Assembly: GCA_963841815.1 (NCBI GenBank) | Contig: CAWJEE010000011.1 | Span: 124,001-188,000, forward strand | Length of the DNA stretch: 64,000 bases | Direction of reading: 5' to 3' | From: JAOUJD01 sp963841815 | Lineage (GTDB): Bacteria; Pseudomonadota; Gammaproteobacteria; Burkholderiales; Burkholderiaceae_F | In this document: positions 49,201 to 58,957 of the stretch, in pieces | Numbering within the stretch: the first letter of the stretch is position 1 | Layout of the letters: each line of letters begins with the position of its first letter | Notes under the pieces: model-generated | The model's input: only the letters and a program-made list of their open reading frames with translations | Databases searched by the model: none | What the model was told of the DNA's origin: nothing | Position numbers and translations under genes: made by a program

Positions 49201-49639
49201 CCTTGACGTTGGGCGCGGCGCCGAGCCCCAGCGAAAGCGGCAGCTGGCGCGCCAGCCACTGCGCAAGCGCGTCGATCGTCTGGACGCGCAGCCGTCCGGG
49301 GTTGTGCACGATGTTCCAGCCGCGTTCGGCGTCGCGCCGGTTCACCGCCCCGGCGAGCGACCAGGTCAGTTGCTCGTGCGGCTGCCCTGGCTCCGGGCCC
49401 TTCGCGGACTCGAGCGCCTGCACCAGGCGCTGCCGCATTTCGGCGGCCGCCTTGCGCGTGAACGTGATGGCGACGACTTCTTCAGGAGCATCGACCGTCT
49501 CCAGCAGCGCGAGCACGCGCTGGATCAGGAGCTCCGTCTTGCCCGAACCGGCCGGCGCGCGGACGATAAAACTGGACTCCGTGTCGAGCGCACGCTTGCG
49601 TGCGTCGGCATCGACGGCGAACAGGCCGTCATCGGTCAT
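46253..49639 (-). CDS. AddA-like UvrD-type helicase-nuclease
   Basis: 1128 residues. It starts MTDDGLFAVDADARKRALDT at 49639 (ATGA overlap with one frame of addB). Superfamily 1 helicase motifs are complete: Walker A RAPAGSGKTELLIQRVL, AITFTRKAAAEMRQRL, Walker B HLLIDEFQDTS, VVGDPMQSIYRFREAE, RLTRNFRS, MTIHKAKGLEFDHVIVPRL and AYVAATRARHRLH. The C-terminal nuclease has the PD-(D/E)XK element RWIVDYKVGAHEG. With the nuclease at 49629-52317 it forms an AddAB-type complex for end resection in double-strand break repair. The frame is clean throughout. Confidence 0.93.
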   Translation of the reverse strand: MTDDGLFAVDADARKRALDTESSFIVRAPAGSGKTELLIQRVLALLETVDAPEEVVAITFTRKAAAEMRQRLVQALESAKGPEPGQPHEQLTWSLAGAVNRRDAERGWNIVHNPGRLRVQTIDALAQWLARQLPLSLGLGAAPNVKERAADLYTRAARSTLAVLESTDREDEPLARHVARLLEHLDNDVERAIRLLASMLGRRDQWLRHLGGHERDELEAALQRACEKQMRLVCTLLPATLVDELLELVRYAAGNAEWLAPCRDLTALPRAEMARLDAWCSIASLLLTKGGTWRGRLTVAEGFPAGAAKQEKERAKEYKERALRLIGQLGDNDALRAALDELRSLPPARYSDAQWDIVGAIVEVLKRAAAELAVVFAEAGAMDFTEVTRRAVQTLGDERGADIALALDARVRHLLIDEFQDTSITQFDLVERLVAEWSPGDGRTLFVVGDPMQSIYRFREAEVGLFLRAWVRGVGPVALEPLRLTRNFRSQQAVVEWVNDAFARVLPRESDIASGAVSFEPAAAVHGPTLDDAVQVHAFVGGGAGDEAKRVVEVVEAIRVESPQASIALLVRARSHLVEIAAELRQAGLRPTAVELHSLANQPLISDLVALTRALEHLADRTAWLSLLRAPWCGLTLADLASLAEGDTRPVVELLEDVSRLHRLSADGRARIARVGPVLQRAVELTDRMPGADRVEQAWLLLGGPACLSSESERTDAEQFFVHLFAHEGENGGRIEVHALQESLASLFAAPQAGSDPAFHVMTIHKAKGLEFDHVIVPRLGAKPRGDDAQLMVWLERAAEDGPELLLAPIHAGGSDKDRLLRWVESQLQQRQRHEDERLAYVAATRARHRLHWVGSASQDDDGRWSFPSTSLLARLWPVLQPGFESGRIIDHGTETLPADRSLDQTLRRLPTGWTLPALPPTLGWSAVDAPSESGAAVEFSWAGETARRVGVVVHRWLQRMAEDTLAGWDAARVRTLAPQIERALAAGGLSGKELAAARGRVSQALLNAVQDERGRWVLGPHPDHRSELRLSVLQGGRVRKLVLDRTFVTRDGERWIVDYKVGAHEGADADAFLDSEQGRYRGQLEAYGEALDPRARLGLYFPLVPGWRALARASNPPEEIQGTDEGR

Positions 49640-52317
49640 CGACGATCTCCTCGTCCGAAGCTTCGTCGCCGCGATCGCCGATGCGTTCGCTGTAACGGCA
49701 CAGCATGGCCACGCCACAGTAACGACAGGTGTCGGCCCGCTTCGGCGCAACGGTCGCCACGCCGGACGCGAAGTCGTCCGCGAGCTTCGTCAGCTCTGCG
49801 CGCCATGCATCGACCAGCGCCGGCCAGTCCGCGTGGTCGCGTTGCCAGTCCTCGACCCGCGCGCCCGGCAGCATCGACTCGTCCTCGGCGAGGGAAACGA
49901 AGCGTCGCTCGCCGGCGCGCAGTCGCGCGAAAGCGATGCCGCGGGCCTCGGGCTCCGAAGCTACGAGGTACAGCGGCAGTTGCGGCTCGTCGGGGCGCGC
50001 GCCAAGCCACGCCTTCACGCTCGAAGGACCGCCCGGTCTTGTAGTCGATGATGATCGTCCTCCCATGGGGAAGCGAGTCCACCCGGTCGAGTTGTCCCGT
50101 GAGGGAGAGCTGGCCGATCGCGAGCGTTCGACGCTCCTCGGTCCACTTGACCTCGAACTCGTCCCGGCCGTCGATCTCGAACTGAAGCCACTGCGCAGCC
50201 AGGCTCACGAGCCGCCGCTTCTCGAGCCCGAGCAGCCGCGCCCCGAAGCCGTCGAGCCGACGCTCGCGGATGCGCGCAATGGCCTTGTCTGCCGCGAGTT
50301 CGAGCGCGGCCGATCGCGCGTCCGACGTCATGCCGGCGATGAACGAGCGGGTGCGGTCCGGCATCGAACGCCAGAATCCGGCCAGCACGCGGTGAACGAG
50401 GTCGCCGCGCTCGGACGCCGCGAGGCCGTCGTGCGGCTGCTCCGGCTCGCCCGCGGCGAGCCGATGCTTCGCGAACGCCCGGAACGGACACGCCGACTGG
50501 TCCGTGAGCGTGGCGACGCCGCCGCCGACGATTCGCGTGGCAGGCAGGGGCGGCGCGACCGCGTCGATCAGCATCTCGAGTCGCTCGGGCGCGATCACGT
50601 CGAGCGCACGCCGCGCACGAGCCATCGGCGATGCAATGCTCCAGTCCGCGATCATCGATGCCGGCGCGAGGGTCCGATCGCCGTCGCGCGTCGCGTGACT
50701 TGCGATCACTTCGCCTGCCGACCGCGCCAACCGGACGAGCGTCGCCCGTGCGCGCTGCAGCTCGATCTCTGCCAATGCGCCGGGCATGCGCCTGGCCCGC
50801 TGCAGCTCGAGCGGCAGCATCGGATGCGGACGCGCGGCAAGCGGCCATCCTTCTGATGTCAGGCCCGCGATCCACAGGTGATCGAACTCCAGTCCGTTCG
50901 CCTCGAGCAGTCCCATCACCTGAACCGGGGGATCGCCGCCCTCGGGCTGGAAGACGGTCGACGCGGCGAGGCGCGCAAGCCGGCGAAAGGCGCCGCCAAG
51001 GTCCAACGGGCCCTGCACCCGCTCGAGCGACACGAACTCGGCCAGCAATTCCTGCCAGCGCACGAGCGTCTGATACTCGGCGGAGTCGGGTGCCCGCCGG
51101 CCGGGAAAACCGATGGCACGCAGGCCTTCGATGAACAGGGCCGCCCATTCCGAGAGTCGTCGCCTGCCCGAGCGGATGCCCTGCCGCCATGCCAGAAGGG
51201 CCTCGAGCCCCGCCCGCGGCGCAACCGGTTCGCCGTTGCGAGCGCCGCGTGCGGCGGACACAAGATGCGCGAGCGACACCATGGGTCCCGCGCGCCGACG
51301 CCACTCGACGTCGAACACCGCGCGCGCGGGTGCGGGACCGAACTGGACGTGGGGCGAGCACAGCAGCGCGCTCGCCTCGGAAAAATCGAGGTCTTCGATG
51401 GCCAGGCGCAGGCCGCGCAGCGCGGTCGCAACCAGCGGTGTGTCGGCGAGCGACCCGCCGAGCGACACAGTGTATGGACGCGCACGATCGGGCGCCAGCA
51501 ATGCGTCCGGCATCAGTGCCGCATCGAGCGCGCGCGCAATGGCGCGTCGGCGCGCGGCGAGGTCCGGCACGACGATGCCGATCCGGGCTTCGGAATCCGC
51601 GGCGAGGCGGTTCGCGACCCAGTCGGCCATTCGTTCGAGTTCATCGTGCGCATCGGTCGCCGCCTGGCGCCGGCAGTCGCCGGGATCGCGCTCGTCCGCA
51701 AGGCGCACGATCCGAGTGCCCCTGGCGGCAAGGGCCTCGAAAAACGCCGCCTGCTGGGGCGTCGGTTCGTCGAAGCCCGCAAGGACCACCTCCGCGGGCG
51801 AGGCAACGCTCCCCGCAACGATCAACGCGCGCACGACGTCCGGCAGCCGAGCCTGATCGACCGCTGCGATGCGCTCGACGCGTCGCTCGTACTCGGCGGC
51901 CCACCTGGCGAACACCCGGGTGTCCTCCGTCAGCGCATAGTGACGCAGTCGATCCGCGATCTGCCACTGATGGGCAAGCGACCATGCCTCCGCGGCGAGT
52001 TGCGCAGCGCCGGCAGGCGATGCCAGCGGCACGTCGCCTGCGTCGATCACGCCTTCCCACAGCGCGCGTTCCTGCGCGGGCGCGAGCGGTGCGCGCACAC
52101 CGGTGAGCGCGGGATCGTGTTGCGCGATGTCGTGCAGGCTTGCGACGAAGGCGCCAAACGGCAGCACGCTCGGCGTCTCCCACACACGGCGTCCCTGGTC
52201 GGCCTGCCAGCGATCGAACTGCCGGCCAACGTCGCGCGCAAGGCGCCGGCTCGTCGTTACAACGACCACTCCGGAGGCGGCGCGGGCAAGGCGTTCGAGA
52301 AGGGCGTTGCGGGACAC
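49629..52317 (-). CDS. AddB-like PD-(D/E)XK nuclease, one frame change
   Basis: About 895 residues. Starts MSRNALLERLARAASGVVVVTTSRRLARDV, an inactive helicase-like half (the Walker A position is not GKS/T), as in AddB and the related DNA repair protein family. The nuclease at the C-terminus has SACPFRAFAKHRL, HGRTIIIDYKTGRS, and a Cys cluster CRYCGVAMLCRYSE. The Cys at SACPF and the three here fit an iron-sulfur nuclease. The frame changes near 50030, between the IDYKTG motif and VKAWLGARPDEPQLPLYLVA. The correct end is at 49629 (EEIVDDR), overlapping addA by 11 bases. Confidence 0.9.
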
Positions 52318-52521
52318 GAGCGGCTCGATGATTCGAATGGATTGTAGGGACGCAACAGGCTCGAAACGCGAGCCTTCCCATCCCTTTTGGAAGTGCTACC
52401 ATCCGCGAAACGGTGCGCACCGTACGGTCTTTCCCGCCTGCGCCACCGCCCTCCCCAACACAAGTTCCCAGTTTCTTCCTGATGCCAATGCGCGCCGGCG
52501 GGCGTGCGGAAGGACGCAAAA

Positions 52522-52845
52522 ATGAGCGATATCAAGTACGTCAGCGACGCTTCCTTTGAGCAGGACGTCCTGAAATCCGATGGCCCTGTGCTGGTCGACT
52601 ACTGGGCCGAGTGGTGCGGACCATGCAAGATGATTGCCCCGATCCTGGACGAGGTGTCCAGGGAGTACGGCGGCAAGGTCACCGTGGCCAAGATGAACGT
52701 GGACGAGAACCAGCAGACGCCGGCGAAGTTCGGCATCCGCGGGATCCCCACGCTGATGCTTTTCAAGAACGGCGCGGTCGTCGGCACGAAGGTCGGCGCG
52801 CTCTCCAAGTCGCAACTCACCGCCTTCATCGACAGCAACCTGTAA
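52522..52845 (+). CDS. trxA: Thioredoxin
   Basis: 107 residues. The WCGPCK redox site is at 31-36, with the buried Asp in LVDYWAEWC and the cis-Pro in GIRGIPTLMLF. It reduces protein disulfides in the cytoplasm. GGAAGGA precedes the ATG at 52522. It lies upstream of rho, as in many proteobacteria. Confidence 0.97.
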   Translation: MSDIKYVSDASFEQDVLKSDGPVLVDYWAEWCGPCKMIAPILDEVSREYGGKVTVAKMNVDENQQTPAKFGIRGIPTLMLFKNGAVVGTKVGALSKSQLTAFIDSNL

Positions 52846-52852
52846 TTGAGGC

Positions 52853-52873
52853 GCCGGGCCACACCGGCCCGGC
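52853..52873 (+). terminator. Hairpin between trxA and rho
   Basis: GCCGGGCC/GGCCCGGC stem of 8 bp with loop ACACC, 8 bp after the trxA stop. Only a short pyrimidine stretch follows, so it is possibly a partial terminator. Confidence 0.45.
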
Positions 52874-52960
52874 TCCATTCCCCGCGGGCGCGCGCCCGGC
52901 TCGTCGGACCCCGCACAGCGCGCCCCACCCTCTTCCGGCAGACCCGTAAAGCAAAACCCT

Positions 52961-54223
52961 ATGCACCTCTCCGAACTGAAAGCGCTGCACGTCTCCCAAC
53001 TGCTGGAGATGGCAATCGGCCTCGAAATCGACAACGCGAACCGGATGCGCAAGCAGGAACTGATGTTCGCCATCCTGAAGAAGCGCGCAAAGAGCGGCGA
53101 GCAGATCTTCGGCGACGGCACGCTGGAGGTGCTGCCGGACGGGTTCGGCTTCCTGCGCTCGCCCGAGACGTCGTACCTGGCGAGCACCGACGACATCTAC
53201 ATCTCGCCATCCCAGATCCGGCGCTTCAACCTCCACACCGGGGACTCGATCGAAGGCGAGGTCCGCACGCCGAAGGACGGCGAGCGCTACTTCGCGCTGG
53301 TGAAAGTCGACAAGGTCAACGGACAGCTTCCGGAGTCGACCAAGCACCGGATATTGTTCGAGAACCTGACCCCGCTGTTCCCGGACGAGCCACTGATTCT
53401 CGAGCGCGAGATGCGCGGCGACGAGAACCTCACGGGGCGCCTGATCGACATCATCGCCCCGATCGGCAAGGGGCAGCGCGGCCTGCTCGTCGCGAGCCCG
53501 AAGTCGGGCAAGACGGTGCTGATGCAGCACATCGCGCACGCCATCGCCGCCAACCACCCGGACATCGTGCTGATCGTGCTGCTGATCGACGAGCGCCCCG
53601 AGGAGGTCACCGAGATGCAGCGTTCGGTGCGCGGCGAAGTCGTGGCATCGACCTTCGACGAGCCGGCCACGCGTCACGTCCAGGTCGCCGAGATGGTGAT
53701 CGAGAAGGCGAAGCGGCTCGCCGAGAGCAAGAAGGACGTCGTGATCCTGCTCGACTCGATCACGCGCCTCGCGCGCGCCTACAACACCGTGGTGCCGGCT
53801 TCGGGCAAGGTGCTGACCGGCGGCGTCGACGCCAACGCGCTGCAGCGCCCCAAGCGATTCTTCGGCGCGGCCCGCAACATCGAGGAAGGCGGCTCGCTGA
53901 CCATCATCGCCACCGCTCTGATCGACACCGGCTCGCGGATGGACGACGTGATCTACGAGGAGTTCAAGGGCACTGGCAACATGGAGATCCACATGGAACG
54001 CCGGCTCGCCGAGAAGCGCGTCTACCCGGCGCTCAACGTCAACCGGTCCGGCACGCGCAAGGAAGAACAGTTGCTGAAGCCCGAGATCCTGCAGAAGGTC
54101 TGGATACTGCGGAAGCTCCTGTACGGCATGGACGAGATCGAGGCGATGGAATTCCTGCTCGACAAGATGAAGGCGACGAAGAACAACGCGGAGTTCTTCG
54201 ACATGATGCGGCGCGGCGGCTGA
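52961..54223 (+). CDS. rho: Transcription termination factor Rho
   Basis: 420 residues, the standard length. The N-terminal domain holds the RNA-binding cold-shock fold (GDGTLEVLPDGFGFLRSPE). Walker A is ASPKSGKTVLMQH, Walker B VVILLDSITRLARAYN, the Q-loop is TGGVDANALQRPKRFFGAAR, and the R-loop is EGGSLTIIATALIDTGSRMD. Hexameric RNA-dependent helicase. The ATG directly precedes HLSELKALHVSQL. Confidence 0.98.
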   Translation: MHLSELKALHVSQLLEMAIGLEIDNANRMRKQELMFAILKKRAKSGEQIFGDGTLEVLPDGFGFLRSPETSYLASTDDIYISPSQIRRFNLHTGDSIEGEVRTPKDGERYFALVKVDKVNGQLPESTKHRILFENLTPLFPDEPLILEREMRGDENLTGRLIDIIAPIGKGQRGLLVASPKSGKTVLMQHIAHAIAANHPDIVLIVLLIDERPEEVTEMQRSVRGEVVASTFDEPATRHVQVAEMVIEKAKRLAESKKDVVILLDSITRLARAYNTVVPASGKVLTGGVDANALQRPKRFFGAARNIEEGGSLTIIATALIDTGSRMDDVIYEEFKGTGNMEIHMERRLAEKRVYPALNVNRSGTRKEEQLLKPEILQKVWILRKLLYGMDEIEAMEFLLDKMKATKNNAEFFDMMRRGG

Positions 54224-54273
54224 ACAGGCGGGCAAACGCAGGACCCTGCGTTCGGCCCACGCGGCCAAGAGAA

Positions 54274-54305
54274 GGCCGCTTGGCGAAGCCAGTCGGCCCT
54301 TTTGA
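54274..54305 (+). terminator. Terminator downstream of rho
   Basis: AAGGCCG to CGGCCCT with an inner TGGC/GCCA stem and loop GAA, then TTTTGATTT, 50 bp after the rho stop. The outer and inner stems are separated by a mismatch. The 54306-54474 stretch has no coding signal. Confidence 0.7.
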
Positions 54306-54474
54306 TTTCAAGGGCTTGGCGAAACCTGGCGGGTTGCCCGGAGGGCCGAAATCCCGGATAATTCACGGTTCCCTAAGAACGGGACCGTGGTCGAGGCAGA
54401 CGGCTTAGTGCAACTGAGCGCAAATGCGCGTCACCCCTCGATCGTGCGGCCCACCCAGGCAGCGAGAGAAGAGA

Positions 54475-54774
54475 ATGAAACAAGGCATCCATCCCGAGTA
54501 CCGCGAAGTCGTTTTCCAGGACATGCAGAACGACTTCAAATTCATCACGCGCTCCACGCTGCAGACGAAGGAGACGATCGAGATGGACGGCAAGACCTAC
54601 CCGCTGTTCAAGCTCGACACTTCGTCCGAGTCGCATCCGTTCTACACCGGCGCCCAGACGCGAATCGTCGAGACCGGCCGCGTGGAGAAGTTCCGCCAGA
54701 AGTTCGCCGCGAAGACCGAGGCCGTCAACGCAGCGGCCGCCGAGGCGACCGCTGCGAAGGCCCGCCGCAGGTAA
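54475..54774 (+). CDS. rpmE2: Ribosomal protein bL31, type B
   Basis: 99 residues beginning MKQGIHPEYREVVFQDMQND. It lacks the CxxC zinc pair of the usual L31, so it is the zinc-free type B form, and has the pattern EIDMDGKTYP-like (IEMDGKTYPLFKLDTSSESHPFYTG). The C-terminus is an Ala/Lys/Arg tail. GAGAAGAG precedes the ATG. The type B form is common in betaproteobacteria. Confidence 0.95.
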   Translation: MKQGIHPEYREVVFQDMQNDFKFITRSTLQTKETIEMDGKTYPLFKLDTSSESHPFYTGAQTRIVETGRVEKFRQKFAAKTEAVNAAAAEATAAKARRR

Positions 54775-54800
54775 GCGTGGTCCGGCCCTCCGCCACGACA

Positions 54801-54824
54801 AAGGCAGCTTCGGCTGCCTTTTTT
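54801..54824 (+). terminator. Terminator downstream of rpmE2
   Basis: AAGGCAGC/GCTGCCTT stem of 8 bp with a TTCG tetraloop and six T residues counting from the stem end. Confidence 0.95.
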
Positions 54825-54885
54825 GTTTGACGAACTTGTTTGACGCGCCCATCAGGGGGTCTATAAGCCACCCGCAGAGGCACTC

Positions 54886-56622
54886 GTGAGTTTCGAACAC
54901 CGACCATCACCCGCCCGCGTGACGGAGGCTGCCGCGGCCAAGCTGCCGCGCTGGATGCTGCTCGCGCTGCTGGCGGCCTACGTGGTGCCCGGTCTCTTCG
55001 GTCGCGATCCCTGGAGCCTCGAGGACGCTTCGGCCTTCGGAGTGATGTGGACGATGGCGCAGGGAGGAACGGCCGAATGGCTCCTGCCCGGCGTCGTGGG
55101 CCTGCCGTTGCCCGAGGAAGGTCCGCTGCCGTTCTGGGTCGGCGCGCTCCTGATTCGCCTCTTTGGCGGCCTGCTCGGCGCGGTGGATGCCGCGCGCCTC
55201 TCTTCGGTAGTGTGGTTCGCGCTGGCCACGTGGAGCGTCTGGTACGCCACGTATCGTCTCGCGCGACGCGCCGAGGCCCAGCCCGTCGCACTGGCCTTCG
55301 GCGGCGAAGCGAGCCCGCGCGACTATGGCCGGATGCTCGCGGACATCGCCGTCCTGCTGATGCTGGCCACGTTCGGCATCGTCGTGCGACTGCACGAAAC
55401 CGTGGCCGAGACGGCGCTGTTCGCCCTGGTCGGCGTGCTGCTCCTTGCGCTCGCGGTCGCGCTCGAAGAGGAGTGGAAGGGCAGCCTCGCCGCGGGCCTC
55501 GTGCTCGCGGCCGCGGCCTTGACGCGCGGATGGCTCCCCGCCGGCCTGCTGGCGATCGCCGCCGCGGCATTCCTGGCCGGACAGGGCTCACGACGCGGGC
55601 CGCGCATCGCGGCAATGCTGGCCCTTGCCATCGGCGGCTTCGCGCTGTGGCCGTTGACGGCACGCCAGCTCGTGCCCGGGGCCGCCGAGTACATGAACTC
55701 GCTGGCGCAGTGGAACATCGACCAGGTGCGCGGACCGAGCTTCGAAAGCGTCGCCTGGCTGATCCGGAACGCCGGCTGGTACACGTGGCCCCTCTGGCCG
55801 TTCGCGCTGTGGACGCTCTACTCGTGGCGCGGCTTCCTGCGCCGACCCCACGTGCTGCTGCCCTTGCTGGTCGCCGCGGCGGGGCTGCTTAACGTGCTGC
55901 TGAGCAACAACCCGAGCGACCGAGAGCTGATCGTCGTTGTTCCCGCGCTCGTGCTCATGGCGGCCTTCGGCGTGTCGACGTTGCGGCGCGCCGCCGACAA
56001 CGCCATCGACTGGTTCTCGATTGCGCTGTTCGCGCTCGCGCTGGTCGGTGCCTGGCTCTACTTCATTGCCTGGAACACCGGGACGCCGCCAAAGATGGCC
56101 GCTTCGGTCGCGCGGTTCGTTCCGGGTCTCGTTCCGGACTTCGACCTGGTCGCTGCGGTCGTCGCGCTTGCAGCCACCAGTGGCTGGGCGGCGCTCGCGA
56201 TCTGGCGAGTGCGCGTGCGCCCGCCGATGCTGTGGCGCGGTCCGGCACTCGCGGCGGCGGGCCTGACCGCGATGTGGGTGCTGGTCGCAACGATCTTTGC
56301 AGGCCCGATCGAATACAACCGCGGGATGCGGGCGACCGCCACGGTGCTCGGTGACCAGGTCAGGCGGCTGGCCGGGCCCGGTGCATGCGTGCAGGCCTAC
56401 CAGTTGTCCATGGGCATGCGCGCGATGCTCGCCTATCACGGGGCGATCCGCTTCAGCGGACAGGGGGACGACAGCGACGCGTGCCGAGTCGTCATCCACC
56501 GCGACAGCCGGCGAACGCAACTCGACGACGCGCCGCCCATCGGCGACTGGCAACTGGCCTACGAGGCGACGCGGCGCGCTCGATACGACGAGGTCTTCCA
56601 CATCTGGGTGCGCCGGCCCTGA
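54886..56622 (+). CDS. ArnT-like membrane glycosyltransferase (GT39/GT83 type)
   Basis: 578 residues, with about 12 membrane helices. GTG start (MSFEHRPSPARV in translation). The first loop after helix 1 carries GRDPWSLEDASAFGVMWTMA, with the acidic pair expected of polyprenyl-phosphate-sugar transferases, and a second loop LPEEGPLPFWVGALLIRLFGG is similar to ArnT relatives. Such enzymes transfer a sugar from undecaprenyl phosphate on the periplasmic face, often to lipid A or protein. The soluble C-terminus has RQ-type residues and a Cys pair (GACVQAYQLSM and DACRVVIHR). The acceptor is unknown. Confidence 0.8.
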   Translation: MSFEHRPSPARVTEAAAAKLPRWMLLALLAAYVVPGLFGRDPWSLEDASAFGVMWTMAQGGTAEWLLPGVVGLPLPEEGPLPFWVGALLIRLFGGLLGAVDAARLSSVVWFALATWSVWYATYRLARRAEAQPVALAFGGEASPRDYGRMLADIAVLLMLATFGIVVRLHETVAETALFALVGVLLLALAVALEEEWKGSLAAGLVLAAAALTRGWLPAGLLAIAAAAFLAGQGSRRGPRIAAMLALAIGGFALWPLTARQLVPGAAEYMNSLAQWNIDQVRGPSFESVAWLIRNAGWYTWPLWPFALWTLYSWRGFLRRPHVLLPLLVAAAGLLNVLLSNNPSDRELIVVVPALVLMAAFGVSTLRRAADNAIDWFSIALFALALVGAWLYFIAWNTGTPPKMAASVARFVPGLVPDFDLVAAVVALAATSGWAALAIWRVRVRPPMLWRGPALAAAGLTAMWVLVATIFAGPIEYNRGMRATATVLGDQVRRLAGPGACVQAYQLSMGMRAMLAYHGAIRFSGQGDDSDACRVVIHRDSRRTQLDDAPPIGDWQLAYEATRRARYDEVFHIWVRRP

Positions 56623-56646
56623 GCCGGCTCTGAACACTCGAACTCG

Positions 56647-58017
56647 ATGCCTGACAGCCCGGCCCTGCGCGCGCCCGAAACGTCGTCCCGTGCGCTGATC
56701 AAGCTCGCCTGGCCGCTGTTCATCGCGAACCTCGCGGTTGTCGGCAACGGGACGATCGACGCCATCATGGCGGGTCGGCTCTCGGCCACCGACCTCGCGG
56801 CGGTCGCCGTCGGATCGAGCATCTACGTCACCGTCTACATCGGCTTCATGGGCGTGCTGCAGGCGCTGTCGCCGATCGCGGGCCATCACTACGGCGCGCA
56901 TCGCTGGCACGCCATCGGCGACGACGTGCAGCAGGCCGTGTGGCTGTCACTGCTGCTGGCGGCAGCGGGGCTGCCGTGCGTCCTGGCAACCGACCTGTGG
57001 CTCGGATTCGCGCGCACCGACGACGAGGTGGGTCGCGTCGCGACCCTGTACCTGCACGCAATCGCCTTCGGCCTTCCCGCCGCGCTGGCCACGCGGGTCT
57101 TCGTGGCGCTGAACGCCGCGGTGTCGCGGCCGAAGGTGACGATGGCCGTCAACGTGACCGCTCTCGCGCTGAAGGTGCCGCTGAACGTCGTCTTCATGTA
57201 CGGCGCCGGTCCGGTCCCGGCCCTCGGCGGCGCGGGCGCCGGCGTCGCGACCGCACTGCTCGCATGGCTCATGCTGGCCATGAGCCTCGCCGTGTGGCGC
57301 TTCGACCCCTTTTACGCGCGCTTCCGCAGCGGCGAGTTGCACGGGCCGCGCTGGGCCGTGCTGCGCGAACAACTGAAACTCGGCCTGCCGATCGGGCTCG
57401 CGACGCTGTTCGAAGTGACCTCGTTCACATTCATGGCGGTGCTGATCGCCCGGCTCGGCACGGCCGCCGTCGCCGGCCACCAGATCGTCGCGAACCTGAT
57501 TGCGATCCTCTTCATGGTGCCGCTGTCGCTCGGCATCGCGACCAGCGTGCTGGTCGCGCAGTCGCTTGGGGCGAACGAGCCGAAGGTGGCGCGTCGCGCC
57601 GCGCTCCGTGGCTTCCGCGTCGCCCTCGGCCTCGCCGTCACGGCTGCGGCGCTGCTGTGGGTGCTGCGCGAGACGATCGTCAGCCTCTATACGAACGACC
57701 CGGCGGTGGCGACCGTCGCGCTGTCGCTGCTCGGCCTGGCCGCCCTGTTCCACCTCTTCGACGCCAGCCAGGGCGTCGCGGGGTTCGTGCTGCGCGGCTA
57801 CAAGAGCACGTTCTGGCCGATGGTGATCTACGGCGTCGCGCTGTGGGGCATCGGCCTGGGCGGCGGATACTGGATCGGCCTCAACGCAACGCCGTTCGGC
57901 CCGCCGCGCGGTCCGCTCGGCTTCTGGGAAGCGGCCACCGTCGCCCTCGCGCTCGCGTCCATCCTGTTGTGCCTGCTCGCGGCCACCGTTTCCCGGAAGC
58001 ACGCGGCGCGCGCGTAA
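56647..58017 (+). CDS. MATE family efflux transporter
   Basis: 456 residues with 12 helices in two halves. IKLAWPLFIANLAVVGNGTID and VVGNGTIDAIMAGRLSATDL are the NorM-type N-terminal motif, repeated in the second half as LKLGLPIGLATLFEVTSFTF. It exports drugs or organic cations using an ion gradient. It starts 24 bp after the glycosyltransferase gene and may be co-transcribed. The frame is clean. Confidence 0.92.
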   Translation: MPDSPALRAPETSSRALIKLAWPLFIANLAVVGNGTIDAIMAGRLSATDLAAVAVGSSIYVTVYIGFMGVLQALSPIAGHHYGAHRWHAIGDDVQQAVWLSLLLAAAGLPCVLATDLWLGFARTDDEVGRVATLYLHAIAFGLPAALATRVFVALNAAVSRPKVTMAVNVTALALKVPLNVVFMYGAGPVPALGGAGAGVATALLAWLMLAMSLAVWRFDPFYARFRSGELHGPRWAVLREQLKLGLPIGLATLFEVTSFTFMAVLIARLGTAAVAGHQIVANLIAILFMVPLSLGIATSVLVAQSLGANEPKVARRAALRGFRVALGLAVTAAALLWVLRETIVSLYTNDPAVATVALSLLGLAALFHLFDASQGVAGFVLRGYKSTFWPMVIYGVALWGIGLGGGYWIGLNATPFGPPRGPLGFWEAATVALALASILLCLLAATVSRKHAARA

Positions 58018-58045
58018 AGAAAAGGGCCGGAACACCCGGCCCATT
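58018..58045 (-). terminator. Terminator downstream of htpX (perhaps bidirectional)
   Basis: GGGCCGG/CCGGCCC stem of 7 bp with loop AACAC (58024-58042). On the minus strand TTTTCTTTA follows. It lies 21 bp from the htpX stop and just after the MATE stop. Confidence 0.82.
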
Positions 58046-58066
58046 TGACTCGATGCGGGTTCGGGA

Positions 58067-58957
58067 TCAGCGTCCCATCGCCTGCAGCGCCGCGATGCGC
58101 TGCTCGATCGGCGGGTGGCTCGAGAACAGCGCCATCATGCCGCCAGGGCGGCTGTTGATGCCGAACGACTTGACCTGCTGCGGCAACTCGCCCGGTTCCA
58201 TGCCGCCGAGGCGCGCGAGCGCGTTGATCATCGGACGGTTGCTGCCCATCAGTTCGACGGCGCCGGCATCGGCACGGAATTCGCGTCGGCGCGAGAACCA
58301 GGCCACGACGATCGCGGCGAGGAAGCCCAGCGCGATGTCGAGCACGATCGTCGTCAGGAAGTAACCGATGCCCGGCGAATCGCTCTCGTTGCGCAGGATG
58401 ATGCGGTCGACCACGTAACCGATCACGCGCGACACGAACACGACGAACGTGTTCATCACGCCCTGCAGCAGCGTCATCGTCACCATGTCGCCGTTGGCGA
58501 CGTGCGCGATCTCGTGGCCGAGGACCGCTTCGACCTCTTCCTTGCTCATCGACTGCAGAAGGCCGGTCGACACGGCCACCAGGGCCGAGTTCTTGAAGGC
58601 GCCCGTGGCGAAAGCGTTCGGTTCCCCTTCGAAGATCGCGACTTCCGGCATGCCGATGCCCGCCTTTTCGGCGTGACGGCGCACGGTCTCGATCAGCCAC
58701 GATTCCATCGCGTTCGACGGCTGCCGGATCACCTGCGCGCCGGTCGTCCACTTGGCCATGGACTTCGACATCAGCAGCGAGATGAACGCGCCGGTGAAAC
58801 CGACGACGAGCGAGAAGATCGCGAGGCTGCCCACGTTCAGCGTGCGGCCGCCCATGTTGAAGTTGATGCCGAACACCGCGGAAAGCACGGTGAGCGTCAC
58901 CACCAGCACTGCCATGATCGCAAGGTTCGTCAGGACGAACAGAGCGATGCGTTTCAT
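58067..58957 (-). CDS. htpX: Membrane protease HtpX
   Basis: 296 residues. Zinc metalloprotease of inner-membrane quality control. It starts MKRIALFVLTNLAIMAVLVV, has the zinc motif VLGHEIAHVANGD, the third ligand Glu in RREFRADAGAVEL, and four hydrophobic helices. It partly overlaps in function with FtsH, which is also in this window. An earlier in-frame ATG (59041) is rejected because it adds 28 residues without family support. Confidence 0.96.
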   Translation of the reverse strand: MKRIALFVLTNLAIMAVLVVTLTVLSAVFGINFNMGGRTLNVGSLAIFSLVVGFTGAFISLLMSKSMAKWTTGAQVIRQPSNAMESWLIETVRRHAEKAGIGMPEVAIFEGEPNAFATGAFKNSALVAVSTGLLQSMSKEEVEAVLGHEIAHVANGDMVTMTLLQGVMNTFVVFVSRVIGYVVDRIILRNESDSPGIGYFLTTIVLDIALGFLAAIVVAWFSRRREFRADAGAVELMGSNRPMINALARLGGMEPGELPQQVKSFGINSRPGGMMALFSSHPPIEQRIAALQAMGR